A DNA stretch of 64,000 nucleotides from Lycium barbarum (Eukaryota; Streptophyta; Magnoliopsida; Solanales; Solanaceae), in NCBI RefSeq assembly GCF_019175385.1, contig NC_083348.1:50676950-50740949 (forward strand), in the 5' to 3' direction. A program made the translations under genes and the position numbers. Below, in pieces: positions 1 to 12,774 of this stretch (position 1 is its first letter; each line of letters opens with the position of its first letter). Under the pieces are notes generated by a model. That model saw only the letters and a list, made by a program, of their open reading frames with translations. It had not been told where the DNA came from and did no database searches.

Positions 1-148
1 ATGCAGGTATGATTGAAACCTGCAGTTAAAGATTGAAAGGGAAAGTAAACAGGAAAGTGTAATAGGTACAGTTCGAGTTAGACATACGAGGTAAGTTCAT
101 CATTTTCATACTGTTATTGATATGAGGAGCCCTGTACGGCTATGATAT
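1..148 (+). mobile_element. LARD1 interior, left piece
   Basis: Non-coding interior of a large retrotransposon derivative. It matches 17517-17665 of LARD2 closely (shared run from the GTATGATTGAAACYTGCAG stretch to GGCTATGATA). The match breaks at 149, where a solo LTR is inserted, and resumes at 3214. The 5' LTR and primer site of this copy lie left of the window. No reading frame is supported. Confidence 0.8.
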
Positions 149-3100
149 TGTTATATCCCGTGTTTTCACACGTTTGGAAAAATTCGATAAATAATGGATG
201 CTAGAAATACGAGGTCAAATTTGATATTTTGTTGAACGTAGGAGTTATGCATGAAAGAATAGAGTCATGAAAGTGTGGGACAAGGTTAAGGGTAATTTTG
301 GAATTTTGGAAATTAGTTTCGGGAATTACAAAACGTGGACTATAAGTCATTGGGCCAAAAATAATGGAATAGAATTTAAGGCCCAATGCACTTGGAGTGG
401 CCGGCCATGGTATGGCCCAAGCCCAAAATGTGTATTAAATTTTCATGGGATTAATTAACTTGAGGCCTTGATCCAAGCCCAATTAATTAGTCATGTGCAT
501 GGTCATGTGACAATTAATATAAGATGCCTAAAGTCTTCATTATATGCATTAGAACATTCAAGAAAACTAAGTAAGAAAGAAGTCAAGAACAAGAGCAAAA
601 ACCAAGAGGGTTTCGGGTTTGGCTAGGGAAAATAGGTACCAAAAATCTTGTTCCAAAAATTCATGTCTTGTGGTTTTCCTACTAAGTCAAGGTTCCTTTG
701 CATCTTGGTATAGTTGGTTTGGAGTGGGAAGCATTAGATTCCTCAAAGTGAACACAAGTTCAAGTGAAGAAGACTTGAAGAAAAGGTAAGAATTTCTACC
801 TTTTTATTGTGTTATGAAGTTTTGATTGTGTTGTAGTATATAGAAATGTGTTGATTGTATGGAAAAATGGAAGTTTGCAATGTGGGTTTGGTATATGGCT
901 TGTAGCCGTGTGTATATATATGTTGTATAGCCAAGTTGTGTTGAATTTATGTTATATTCTAGTTGTAATTGTGATGAAATGCATATGGGAATTGAAAGTT
1001 GGATGAATTTAGTTGATATGGAAAAATAAGCATATGGCCGTGTGGTATATGTGGCTTGGGAATGAAATGGATCAAGTTTGTTTAGTGTATTGGAGTGTTG
1101 TTGTAATGCTTGGCATGGAAATGAAGTTAGAATGATATAAGTTTGTATTGAATCGGAATGTAAACACTTATGTCGTTTTAGTATGATTTTCCGACATTAA
1201 GGAAATGAAGTTGTTTGGTTGTGAATTAAGATGATCATTGATGAATTTGGAAGTTGGAAACTTGTCATGAAGTTGTATGCCAAAGATTTGGTGTTTTGCA
1301 TAAGTTATGATTTTGGCGGAAAGTTCTATATTATGTATATCGAGTGTATATCTTAAGGAAAATGATATGAAATGTCTCTAAATCTATATTGTGATGATCT
1401 TGAGTGATAATGGATGTGAAATCATGATGGTAGTCGAAAGTTTGGGTTGAATTGAAGATTATGTCAACTTGTGAGAAAAATGACTAGTTGAAGGATATTT
1501 GTGTTTTTAATGTTCATTGTTGATATTGATGTTGTCGTTTGGGTTGTTGTTGATGATTTCTAGCCGAGTTGAATTCTCGGGGTGCTATATGTATAGGGGA
1601 AGTGCTGCCGAAATTTTGGTAGACAAATATGCTTTAAGTTGGAATAATGGTATTCATAACTCACAATTGGTAAACTTGACAAATTGCAGTTTTTCGACGA
1701 AACGGGAAGTGAGTTTGGAAAGGCTTAAGGAGCGTGAAAGGTATGTAAAGCAACCCCTATTCTTCCCTTGGCATGCCCCTAGTGTGTTAGGGTCGGATCC
1801 GGGCCTCGAAGGACCTCTTGGCCCTCGGAATCCGCAAGACAAAATTTTAGTTTTTCCTTCAGTAGAATTGAACCATTTTGATACGCTTTTTCTGAAATTA
1901 TGCAATTTTGCTCTAAATGATTCAGAAATTCATAGAATGTCTGTATAACCTTTTTAGGTGATACTATATGCTTAGAGGGCACAATTTGAACCCGCCGTCT
2001 TGTTTGTCCCAAGGCGGGCCCGCTATTTACGGTTTTGCCCCTAATATGCTAAAGCTTCCTTTTTAAGCGATTTTTGAAAGAAATGTTTTAATTACCCTAC
2101 TAATCGCTTAAAGAATATTATTTTAAATATTCTGTTAAATATTATAAATTATTTTGACACTCGGAATGACTTCGGGAAAGTTATACTTCTATAATTTATT
2201 ATGATATCCGAAATACATTTATTATGATTCCGTCCGACTCCATTTGATTTGTTTGTCTTTGCTACGCTTCATCGAGTCTTTGAAAACACTTATGATATTT
2301 TTAAATTGCATTAGTCTCTCACTACTCCATTCGTGGATGTCCCAATGTTTCCCACACTGAGCCCGGGCCAGGATATGTTGTCAAGCGTAATTCTCTGCAT
2401 TGTTCGCCGCATCCCGATGTGAGGGGGCAGGTATACGCGTACATGGGTCTGTGGAGTATGATGTGCCATGTCCGCCTATTCTGATCTGATCTGTTATGGC
2501 CATTTTGATATGACATTATATGATACGGGGCCACGCCCCTTTTTCTGATTCCTCTGTATAGTGGCACCAGCGTCGGGAGGGTGGCCACATTCTGTCTGCC
2601 GAGTCCCGTGGCAGGGACCGGATATGATATGATATGACATATGTTTCTGTACGCATTCTGTCTGTTTTGGAAATATGCATTTGACACTCTGGATTCTGTA
2701 CTCATTTTCTGTAACCATTATGATTTGACTTCTGTGATTCCGCTTTACATATTCAGTACATATTTCGTACTGACCCCCTTTCTTCGGGGGCTGCATTTTC
2801 ATGCCACGCAGGTACGGACGACAGGTTTGCTGATCCATCTGTTTAGGATCACACTTCTGCTATTTTGGGGCGCTCTCTTCTATAGAGCCCATCTTTTGGT
2901 ACAGTCTGTCACTGCTATCTGGATATGTACTTTGTTCTGGGTATGACGGGGCCCTGTCCCGTCTTATGATTATGATATGTTCTGTAGAGGTCTGTGGATA
3001 CATCTGTGTGGGTTCTGTACATATGTTTGGGATACTTTGTTCTATGATGGCCTTATCGGCCTATGTGTGCCAAGTCTGCTTTTTCTGATAAATTCTGTAG

Positions 3101-3213
3101 CATCCACTAATATTATTATATTATTATTCTGATAATATGCTAATTTGGGTATCGGGTACGTATAGGTGCCCAGCTAGGGCACTGGTCGCGGCCCACGGGG
3201 TTGGGTCGTGACA
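149..3213 (+). mobile_element. Solo LTR A, Ty3/gypsy Tekay-like, with target-site duplication
   Basis: A 3065-bp LTR running from TGTTATATCCCG to GGGTCGTGACA. It is flanked by the 5-bp duplication GATAT (144-148 and 3214-3218), and the interrupted LARD1 interior continues on both sides. No interior accompanies it, so it is a solo LTR left by LTR-LTR recombination. Internal landmarks shared with the other LTRs are a splice-donor match at 785/786, the GCTGCCGAAATTTTGG motif near 1604, and the hairpin pair at 2754-2790. The 143-codon frame at 1517-1948 has no homologue or conserved start and is not called. Confidence 0.92.
2754..2790 (+). other. Conserved hairpin pair in solo LTR A
   Basis: First stem CAGTAC/GTACTG with a 7-nt loop (2754-2772), then CCCCC/GGGGG with a 7-nt loop (2774-2790). 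The same pair recurs at the same relative place in the other LTRs of the window that reach it. Function unknown. Confidence 0.6.
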
Positions 3214-6200
3214 GATATGATATAATATATACATATATATGTTGGCCCTGTGAGGCATTGTTGGTATTTCCTGCGTGCAGGTTTTGGGATAGTAAGAAAT
3301 ACAGAGGAAACTCTGCCAAAATTTTCCTAGAAATAAAAAGAGAATGAGATATAAGTTCGTAAAAAGTCTTGAAAGGTCATGTCAACAGCAATGATAAGAT
3401 TTGACTAAGTTGCAAGTACGTCTGACTTCGAGAAATAAAGTTAACGGTTGAATTGATAGTAATAGTAATTATGAGGTCGATATCGATATGGTAAATTTAT
3501 CAAGTTGGATTAAAGTTTTAAGAGATACCCTCCATGTCATCCGTAAGAGGTATCATTCTTATTTGGGAAATTTTATTTCGAAGAAGCAAATATGAGCAGT
3601 AAGTTTGGAATTCATTTGAACGGACCAGAATACTTTCCAGCTGCATTTTACCTTAGAAAAAGCTCATGTTGAAAAGCAAAAACGTCTAGCAATTAAGTTT
3701 CACTTTTATTTAAAGAGTACAAAGCATACAGCAGGTAGTTTATGAACTGAATAGTTCGTTCATGACCCAAGAACAAATCTGAAGGTAAACTGGGTGAATC
3801 AAGCAATAGAAGTCCCGTGGTGCTTGTCGGATTCTAGTTCTTCTTCTTGTGGTGGTTTTTGAGGAGGCTTCATCGTGACGTAATCTTGGAGTTGGAGCGT
3901 TCTTGTGTTCTTGAGGTAACATTTCATCATATCTTTATGTCCTTGAGTTTATTAGTTCTTAATCAACAAATTGGAGATGGAATTTGTAGAAGGAAAACTC
4001 AAACTTGTGGGCTGTCTTAGATCATGTGTTCCATGTGTTGTTGATGAAGTGCTAGGATAATTTGGAAGGGCTTGTGACACTAAGGGATAATTTAGAAAAA
4101 GGTGGCAAATCTTAACAGAACGTTTCGTTGAAGTATCAAGTGAACGGATAAGTAGGGATAAATTACGACGAGTTTATAGTTAGAAGAAGTAATAGTATGA
4201 TTGAGACAAGAGTACAGAGGAAAAGGAATTGTGACGAATAAGACAACTTGTGAGGTATTAAGGATAAGATTGACCAAAAAGGGTAAAAGGTTAAGAAGTG
4301 TTATGCTATAGGATTGATTACAAACAGGATGTAATGTGAATAACATAAGGGTTGCGATGAAAATGAGTAAAGCCTAGCGAGGAAGTGACTAAACGATATG
4401 ACGTGATCTATGTGATTAAAGTATAAAGGCGAGCTATAGAATGAATAAGAAAGACTTATAAAGTTTTATACGGAAAATTCAGAACAAAGATTATGTGATA
4501 ATGGAAATGATAGCGAGTACAAGAAAAGAAGGAGTAATTGAAAGAAGGAAATAAGAAGAAAGCGAGATAACAATGTAGTAACGGGTTATGACACGTATAG
4601 CTCTGAGAACACGAATAATGTAAGTGATGGAATTATGAAAGACCAAACTACAGAAAGATGAGCATAGAGGTAGAATGAGTGCCAGAAAATGACTGGGTGA
4701 TAAGAACAAATAGGGCTGAACAGGATACGTTTTGAAAATGAGAAAGGGATTATGCAGGAGTAGTGTTTTCTGAGGGGTACAGAGGTAGCATGAGATTCTT
4801 CGTGTACCGGATAAAAGATGGACATAGACTGGGGAAATGGTAAGGAAATATTAAAGGAAGCACCCAAGATAGACGTAATTAACTAAGTACGAGTATAAAA
4901 TAAAAGGGAAATATATAGCTACAAACTTAAAGGTATAGTTATAACCAAGTAATTGTATTGTTGTAATTGATGGACTATGGTGTATTCGTGTTGAATTAGT
5001 TATATTTCTATGAAATTATTACCGCGGGGGTTAATAAAAGTGAAGATCATGACAAAGGATTTATAACAATAGTGCAAGAAAAGTCTAAGATAAAGGAATT
5101 ATCAAGTTGGAAACCATAAAGTCGACACCAAGGATAAGGCTTGAAATTGACTATAAGAAAAGGATGAGAGTAGAAACACTTGGTGTAAGGTAAGCTCATA
5201 TGACCACAGTACTTCTATACCCTGGGGCAATCTGCGATGGACTATGATAGACCGGCATTGTAACACAGATTGAAGTCCAAGAGCGGTGTCCAGGAGGTCA
5301 TGTACCCTGTACATTTTCATGACTAGCTTCACGACTGGATGGTTCAGAGGGGTATACAAATTAAGCGATTAAGAAAGGTAGCTATTGCTAGTAAAGGGTT
5401 CTAAGCTTTACGAGGAGAGGAAAGAGTCCACTACCATTTATCGAGTCTGGGTACAATAACTATTCAGGAGGAGCATAAAATCATGGAACAGTATGGAGTG
5501 GAAGGAAATTTATCGAGGGACCTGGAAAAGCTACTTGTATAGTGTGCTTTCTGATTATTTATAGGTTGGGATAAAGACAACGTTACAAGAAAACTTTGGA
5601 CACTTATCATGAGAATATAAGTGTTACCTAATTGAGAATTTGGAACGATTACAAGTGCTAAATAATTATTGATTGGAGTGAGTGGAATGTGGCCTTGGAT
5701 GAGTTGCTACATGGGTTACATTACTCGAGTACAGATGGTCAGATGAGATTTTGTACTATATATAGTAAGGGTCTCGTCGCTTCATGATTTTGTTAAGGTT
5801 TCGTACGTAGATAATCAAAGTTATAAATTATAAAGAAAGACATAGATATGGTACAGTATAGCAAGTGAATTGGAAAGAGGATCGGATGAATTTGAGATTG
5901 GAAATAGGGACATAGGGCAGAGTATAAACGGGTAATGGTATAAGTATACCCTTAAGGGGGGAAGCGGGTGAGAGAAATGCAGGTATAAGATGGAAACAAT
6001 TGACACTACAATATATTTGATATGGATGCTTAATGTTTAAGTGAGATCCCTTGCTGAGACAAGTTAGTAAGATCCGAAAGCCAGCAATGAATGGATAGAA
6101 GTCTGGATGGTATTTGAGATGGTGCGGAGAAGCTTCTGTAAAGAACTTGAATGATATGGCATTACAAAATGGGTGCTTATAAAAAGAAAGAGTACGACAA

Positions 6201-7388
6201 AAGAATGGTAACGAGTAGCTTAAGAGATATTATAAAGGATAGCAATGCTATACTAGATTAGAGGCTAAGATTTGGCAATATGTTGCGACTTATAAGTAGC
6301 AAAGGGAAGGGATAGAAAATCTCCTATAGTAGGATATGAGAAAAATCAAAGGGGTGAATAAAGGAAGGGAAAGGAGTATGATAAGATAGGCTACGAGCGA
6401 GTTTTAGTACGGATGAGTTATGTAAAGCATAATGAATCAGGAGAAGGAAAGACTATGACTAGGATTGGATATATATTATACAAGTTGTACAAGAATAGTT
6501 ACGCAACCTACGAATATTTGTTTGCTAAGAATGAGACTAAGTGAGTACTTGACAAGAAGAGTAAGGATCCAGTAAAAACAATGTGGTTGTGATATTTTGG
6601 GCGCATTAAGGAAAAATGTAAAAATGGTTGAGCCAAATTACCGAGATAGAATTTGTACTGAGGGCAAATAGGACATGGCCATAGTTGAGCCCCGATACCA
6701 CTGAAAGATACGAGAGAAGAATGCAAGGTAAAACATAAAGACTAGTGAAACGACGCTAAGGTATTTCTCGAGCTAATTTGAGCACCTTCGCATATTCTTG
6801 TAAAGATTGCAATCAGATCAAGCTGGTTACTGGACGACAGTAAATTTATATGTCAAATAAAAAATTCTTTCAGAATCAAAAGGATTCCCCGTCCTTCCAT
6901 CAAATATTCTGCTTTTTCCTGGATATTCGGGTTCAAATACCCATGGATTCGCTGTTTGCTTACTGGCTTCATATAATTCAGAAAACACTAATTATACCAG
7001 TTAATAATAGACAGATCATAGAGCAATGCAAGGTTATTGAAGCAAAATAATGTTACACCAAGGGAAATTTCGTCTTATTCGCAGAGTCGGCGAAGGGTCT
7101 ACAGGTTACCAGAGGCATGAATTACTCCAGGGATTGTAAAGTCTAATAAATCAACGAGGGACGTCTACGCGTGAGAGGTAAGATGAAGTGAATGATACGT
7201 CTTAAAGGAGTAACTATAGAAGTAGAAAGGGTCGAGTTAAGACTAAGTGCACCAGGGAGAGAGTAAGATTTCAGCGGAAGAGCTCACAATACAATCGTCA
7301 ACCAACTGCGAAATGAAAAGGAGAGTAAAGACAACGGCGTGGAATTATCACCTCGAGAGGCAAGAGCAAGAACAAATATTATGGAAAT
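3214..7388 (+). mobile_element. LARD1 interior, main non-coding block
   Basis: Continues the LARD1 interior after solo LTR A and is collinear with 17660-21250 of LARD2. It carries about 550 bp (roughly 3492-4045) absent from LARD2, and about 110 bp (roughly 6875-6985) also absent there. A segment near 3240-3330 (GGCCCTGTGAGGCATTG, then GAGGAAACTCTGCC) resembles the 3' untranslated region of the coding element T1 at 38206-38300. No gag, protease, RT or integrase relic is visible. Short frames on either strand are not kept in LARD2. Confidence 0.82.
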
Positions 7389-8384
7389 TGTTACACCCCA
7401 GAAAATTGTGTTACTAAGGCTACAGACGGCTTAATGTGAGCTCGAGGAGGAGCAAATATCATAAGTATAAAGAATGAAATTCTACTGTAGTAGCATGAGT
7501 ATGATATTTGGAATTCGTACAATGTGATTGGAATAATATGTTAAAAGATATATAGCCCTCGTAACCGTAAGCTGAGGTGGGGCCCACATGATGGGATTTT
7601 TATAAAGGACATATGATAAGTTATATGGAAAATATATGTGAAGTTAAACACAACTCAAGAAGGACCCTTGAGCCAAATCCAAGTGTAAGCCCTCCAAAAA
7701 GATGTTTTTACGTTACGTTTTCGGGTGATCTGACTTCGGGAGGCCATAACCCCATCATTATTTGTGAATTTGGGAAACCTCCTAAAATACAAGTTGTAGA
7801 TAATTGAAATACCTTTCCAACCATAGGTCGTGGTCCTGTATGTGACATCGGGATAAAGAGTTATGGATGTTTTAAGGCAGAAAGGTCAAGCTCGGCAGTG
7901 AAATGGGCCCAACCCGATTCCAATCCGGGTCAGGCCCATTTCCCTTGTTATTTAAGGGATGTTTCAGCCTTAACCTCCTCATTTTAAGACCAAAAAGACC
8001 TAGAAAATTCTAGAGAGAGAGAGGGAGGAAAGCCTTAGAGAGAAGAACCAGGTGTTGATCAAAATCCGAGCCCCGAATCCCGAAGCTCATGAAGAGAAAA
8101 GTGTTGTACGTTGCGTTGCCTTCAATTTGAGCTAAAATCAGCCAAGAATAAGAGTGTTGACGTGGTTGCTGCATACTTAAGGTAAGATTAAGGTCCCTTT
8201 TTCATTGTTAATAAGTTCATTTAGAGTTTTAACGGATTAGAACGGAGAAAATAGCGTTATAAATTTGTTTGTTGTTTTATTGAGATTTATTGATCGGTGG
8301 CTGTTTTGTGACAATATTTTGGGGCTGTTTGGTGGTTGTTATGAATGGTTTTGTGGGCTGGAATATCGTGGGATTGGCTGTAAT

Positions 8385-8431
8385 TGTTGTTGTTGTTGTT
8401 GTTGTTATTGTTGTTATTGTTGTATTTGTTG
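8385..8431 (+). repeat. (TTG)n microsatellite
   Basis: Imperfect TTG/TTA triplet run inside solo LTR B. A cysteine-rich frame crossing it is a by-product of the repeat. Confidence 0.9.
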
Positions 8432-9188
8432 TTATACTATAGATATACGAAATAAAGAAGTGTATACAAGCATTGGTATACGAATATATATTGGGCTGTT
8501 TTGGAAGTGATTTAAGACTGGATTTAATTCCAGTTTGATATGAAATTGTTGGTGTTGTTGTTGTGGGTATTTTGATTGATGTTTGGCTAAATTGGAATCT
8601 CGAGGGTTGTTAAGTTTTCAGGGGAAATGCTGCCCGAATTTCGGTAAGTTTCATTCGTACTTGGATTGGTTAGTAAGTGATGTGGATGATCTAACTGTGG
8701 CTTATGTTATCTTAATTTAGACCTACGAGCTCGAGAAGTAGACGTTGGACATTTAAATAAGCATTAAAGGTATGTAAAGCTAACCCTTCTTTCTTTTTGG
8801 CATGATCTTTATGAAACAAACAGACGACGTGTATATGATTCCAAAGAAGTTCCTATTCTTAGAGCTACTAGGATGGCTAATGTTCTTGACTTCCAGAAGC
8901 TATTTCATTATGTTTTGATACGTGTATATGATTCCAGAAGTTCTATTTAATATAATCCGTAGTGACATTCGAAAGGTACTTGATATGACTGTCGTCTAAA
9001 TTTTCAAATGATGGTTCATTTTGATTATCTTATTGAGTCTCAGATATGATTTAATTTGCATATGGTTGCTCACTACTCTTCTCGAGCATGCCTCAATATA
9101 TCTTTCACTGAGTCCCGGGCCAGGATACGTTCTCGTGCACAGTTTAACTGCATTGTTCACCGAGTCCCTCACTAGAGGGCCGGGATAC

Positions 9189-9191
<3 letters not shown>

Positions 9192-9221
<30 letters not shown>
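9192..9221 (+). repeat. (TA)n microsatellite
   Basis: About 30 nt of alternating TA in the 3' half of solo LTR B, just after the CGAGTCCCTCACTAGAGGG motif. Confidence 0.95.
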
Positions 9222-9224
<3 letters not shown>

Positions 9225-9976
9225 ATGATGGTGTGATGATGTGATGATGTGATGATATGATGATGTGATTATGGCGCAACGGATGGTATGTGGCGACCTT
9301 ATTCACCGAGTCCCATAATGGGCCGGATATGATATATCATATTGATATGCATGATTTTCATTTCATAAGGCAAGTGTATTGATATTTTAAAAGTCATACT
9401 TGTTTCCGGTAATTTCTATTTCAGTTATGATCCTCTTTATTGTATTTCATTCTTTATATACTCAGTATATATCTAGTACTGACTCCCTTTCTTCGGGGGG
9501 CTGCGTTTCATGCCCGCAGGTACAGATAGTCGGTTTGGTGACCCTTCAGCATAAGACTTCCACTCAGCTGTCTTGGAGAGTTCTGTTGTTTCGGAGCCTA
9601 GACTTTTGGTACAGATCTTATGATGTATGTATATGTTTGCCCAGGGGTACGGTGGGGCCTTGTCCCATCATATTTCGCTATCGATACTCTTAGAGGTATG
9701 TAGACATATGTGTGGGTTGTGTATAAGTTTGTTCAGCCGTGTCTATACGATGTGCTATGGATATGTTCGTATGATATTGATATGTTTTGATTAGTTGTGA
9801 CTCCTCAGGAGATAGGTTATCTGAGTATGTATATATATGATGACGTTATGAACCTTTGGGGTTCTTGTGCGAGTTTCCGTACTGTTTCATAGATCTGGTT
9901 TGACTACCTCTAACATATACGTATATGAGTGTCCAGCTCGGGCACTAGTCATGGCCCATGGGGTTGGGTCGTGATA

Positions 9977-10140
9977 GAAATGGTTACTGAGAGAGCTGGA
10001 ATGTGTTATAATAAAGTGAAGGGATCGACCAATAAAGGAGGCATGTGAAGGGAATAATTCGGTAAAAGAACGTTTAAGGAAGTATCGGGAGTGCAGGATT
10101 AGTTTAACATTCGAGAACGAATGTTCCAAAGGGGGGAAGA
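9977..10140 (+). mobile_element. LARD1 interior, 3' end with pre-PPT hairpin and PPT
   Basis: End of the LARD1 interior. It holds the stem-loop AACATTCG-AGAA-CGAATGTT (10106-10125) followed by the purine tract AAAGGGGGGAAGA (10128-10140), directly before the LTR start TG at 10141. It is collinear with 21253-21407 of LARD2 and, in reverse, with 14285-14460 of LARD3. The purine tract is the expected plus-strand primer. Confidence 0.85.
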
Positions 10141-10721
10141 TGTTACACCCCAGAACATTTCGTGTTACTAAAGCTACAGACGGCTTAATGTGAGCTCGAG
10201 GAGGAGCAAATATTACAAGTATAAAGAATGAAATTCTACTGTAGTAGCATGAGGATAGCATGAGTATGATATTTGGAATTCATACAGTATGATTTGGATT
10301 GATACGTTAAAAGATATATAGCCCTCGTAACCGTAAGCTGAGGTGGGGCACACATGATGGGATTTTTATAAAGGACATATGATAAGTTATATGGACAATA
10401 TATGTGAAGTTAAACACAACTCAAGAAGGACCCTTGAGCCAAATCCAAGTGTAAGCCTTCCAAAAAGATGTTTTTAAGTTACGTTTTCGGGTGATCTGAC
10501 TTCGGGAGACCATAACCCCATCATTATTTGGGAATTTCGGAAAACTTCTAAAATTAAAGTTGTAGATAATTGAATTAGCTTTCCAACCATAGGTCGTGGG
10601 AATTTATTCGATATCAAAATCAAGAGATATGACTGTTTTACTGAACAAAGGCGCTGGCCGCAAGTAGAGATCCTGACACGTGATGGACACGTGGCAGGAC
10701 CACTCCACCGCCCTTTGTCAC

Positions 10722-10729
10722 TATAAATA
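10722..10729 (+). promoter_or_regulatory. Candidate TATA box in LARD1 3' LTR
   Basis: TATAAATA about 580 bp into the LTR and about 235 bp before the conserved donor site, a spacing fit for a retrotransposon promoter and a short leader exon. No transcript evidence is available. Confidence 0.5.
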
Positions 10730-12510
10730 GACTCCAAACAAGTCATAAACAGCATGATAATGTGATATAAAGTTCAGCAAGCTTATGGAAGGTTAGAGAG
10801 AGAGGGAGGAGAGGTTAGAGAGAGAAAGTGAGAGTTTGATCAAGTTCAAGGCCCCAAATCCCGAGGCCCGTGAAGAGTGAAGTGAAGAACAAGTTATTGT
10901 CGTCGTTTTGAACCAAAAATTAGCTTTGGATGGTGTTGATTTCGTGGTTATGGAATACATAAGGTATGTTTAAGTTGTCTACGATGTTATTTACATGTTT
11001 ATTGATAGATTTGGCGGATTAGAATGTTGGAAATGTTGATGTAATTGTCGTATATGTTGTATTAAGTAGTCGGGGATTAGGTGTTGATTTGGATGGATTC
11101 TTTGGTGGATTTAGTTAGATTATTGTGGATAAATGTTGGGAGTTTTTGTCAATGTTGATATTAATGGTTTGTTAGAAGAATTGAGGTATTGGGATTGTTT
11201 AGAATAGAAAGGAAATGCTGTCGAAATTTCGTTCGAAATAAAGATACATAAGGGATTGATTTTAAGGATATATGTTGGATGGATTGTTGCAGTAAATTAA
11301 GTATATTGTTGTGTTTTTGAGATTTATTTGTTGTTGGGCTATTGTGGTGATATACCGAATTGGGAGATACTAATGATATAGGGGAGATGCTGCCCGTTTC
11401 ATTTTAGAATTAAGTTATTTATTAATACATATGATATACGAAAGCCTTCTTAAGTCACGTGCATATTCTTACGATTATAGGTTTGGCATACTAATTGTGC
11501 AAAGTTCGTGATTAAGTTGAGTTCCTTGGACGACGTAAGGTATGTAAAGCTAACACTTCCTTCTTTTTGGCATGATCTTTATGAAACAAACAGACGACGT
11601 GTATATGACTCCAAAGAAGCTCCTATTCTTAGAGACACTAGGATGGTTAATGTTCTTGATTCCCAGAACTTATTTTATTATGTCTTGATATGTGTCTATG
11701 ATTTCAGGCGTCCTATTTTGATATAATCCATTGTGACATTCGAAGGGTACTTGATATGATTATTGTCTTGATTTTCAAATGATAGTTCATTTTGATTATT
11801 CTATCAAGTCTCAAATATGACTTAGTTTGCATATGGTTGCTCACTACTCTGCTCGTGCATGCCTCAATGTATCTTTCACCGAGTCCCGGGCCGGGGTACG
11901 TTCTCGTGCACAATTTAACTGCATTGTTCACCGAGTCCCTCACTAGAGGGCCGGGATACGGTATATATATATGTGTATATATATGATGGTATGATGATAT
12001 GATGATGTGATTATGGCCTCAATGTATATGATGACTTTATTCACCGAGTCCCATAATGGGCCGGGTATGATATATGATATTGATATGCGTGATTTACATT
12101 TTATAAGGCAAGTGTATTGGTATTATGATTGTCATACTTGTCTCCTGTAATCTTTATTTCAGTCATGATCCTCTTTATTGTATTTCATGCTTTATATACT
12201 CAGTACATATCTCGTACTGGCCCCCTTTCTTCGGGGGGCTACCTTTCATGCCCGCATGTACGGATACTCGATTTGGTGATCCTCCAGCCTAGGATTTCCA
12301 CCCAGCTGTTTGGAGAGCTCCATTGTTCCGGAGCCTATCTTATTTTGGTACAGATCTTTTGATGTAGACTTATGTATATCTAGGGGTACGGCGGGGCCCT
12401 GTCCCGTCATATTTCACTATCGATATTCTTAGAGGTCTGTAGACATATGTGTGGGTTGTGTATACGTTTGTACAGTCGTGTCTATATGATTTGCTAAGGA
12501 TATTCCCGTC

Positions 12511-12584
12511 TGTAGTGGCAGCCTTGTCGGCTTGCGTATCATATTGGTTTGTAGTGGCAGCCTTGTCGGCTTGCGTATCATATT
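12511..12584 (+). repeat. Tandem duplication in LARD1 3' LTR
   Basis: Two 35-bp copies starting TGTAGTGGCAGCCTTG, spaced 39 bp apart (12511-12545 and 12550-12584). Other LTRs of the window have one copy. Confidence 0.9.
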
Positions 12585-12774
12585 ACGTTTTGATTAGTTG
12601 TGACTCCTCAGGAGACAGGTTATCTTGATATATTTATGTGATGACGTTATGAACCTTTGGAGTTTTTGCATGTTTCCATATTGTTCTTAGATTCAATCTG
12701 ACTATATCTAACAGGTACGTATATGAGTGTCCAGCTCGGGCACTAGTCATGGCCCACGGGGTTGGGTCGTGACA

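Larger units (their letters stand above)
7389..9976 (+). mobile_element. Solo LTR B with target-site duplication
   Basis: A 2588-bp LTR starting TGTTACACCCCAG and ending GGGTCGTGATA, the terminal CA mutated to TA. The duplication GAAAT is at 7384-7388 and 9977-9981. Without it, the flanks read as one LARD interior, as in LARD2 near 21241-21255. A splice-donor match AAG|GTAAG is at 8181/8182. It is the same LTR subfamily as 10141-12774. A (TTG)n tract and a (TA)n tract lie inside it. Confidence 0.92.
10141..12774 (+). mobile_element. 3' LTR of LARD1
   Basis: A 2634-bp LTR, TGTTACACCCC...GGGTCGTGACA, placed exactly after a PPT, so it reads as the 3' LTR of LARD1. The base run after it (GAAAC) would be the target duplication, but its partner lies outside the window. 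A TATAAATA box is at 10722-10729 and a donor-like AAG|GTATG at 10963/10964. Its first half differs from the LARD2 LTR although the interiors match, while the 3' halves are alike. Confidence 0.82.

Noticed and set aside
1517..1948. 143-codon frame in solo LTR A
   Set aside because: It lies inside an LTR, is not kept in related LTRs and resembles no protein I know.
4586..4867. Minus-strand frame of 93 codons in LARD1 with a similar 68-codon frame in LARD2 (18566-18772)
   Set aside because: The likeness follows from DNA homology; the frames differ in length and end, and there is no sign of codon-level selection.
6922..6946. tRNA gene suggested by GGTTCAAATACC
   Set aside because: No acceptor stem or D-arm pairing was found at the right spacing.
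8265..8510. Cysteine-rich small protein
   Set aside because: The cysteines come from a TTG/TGT microsatellite in an LTR.
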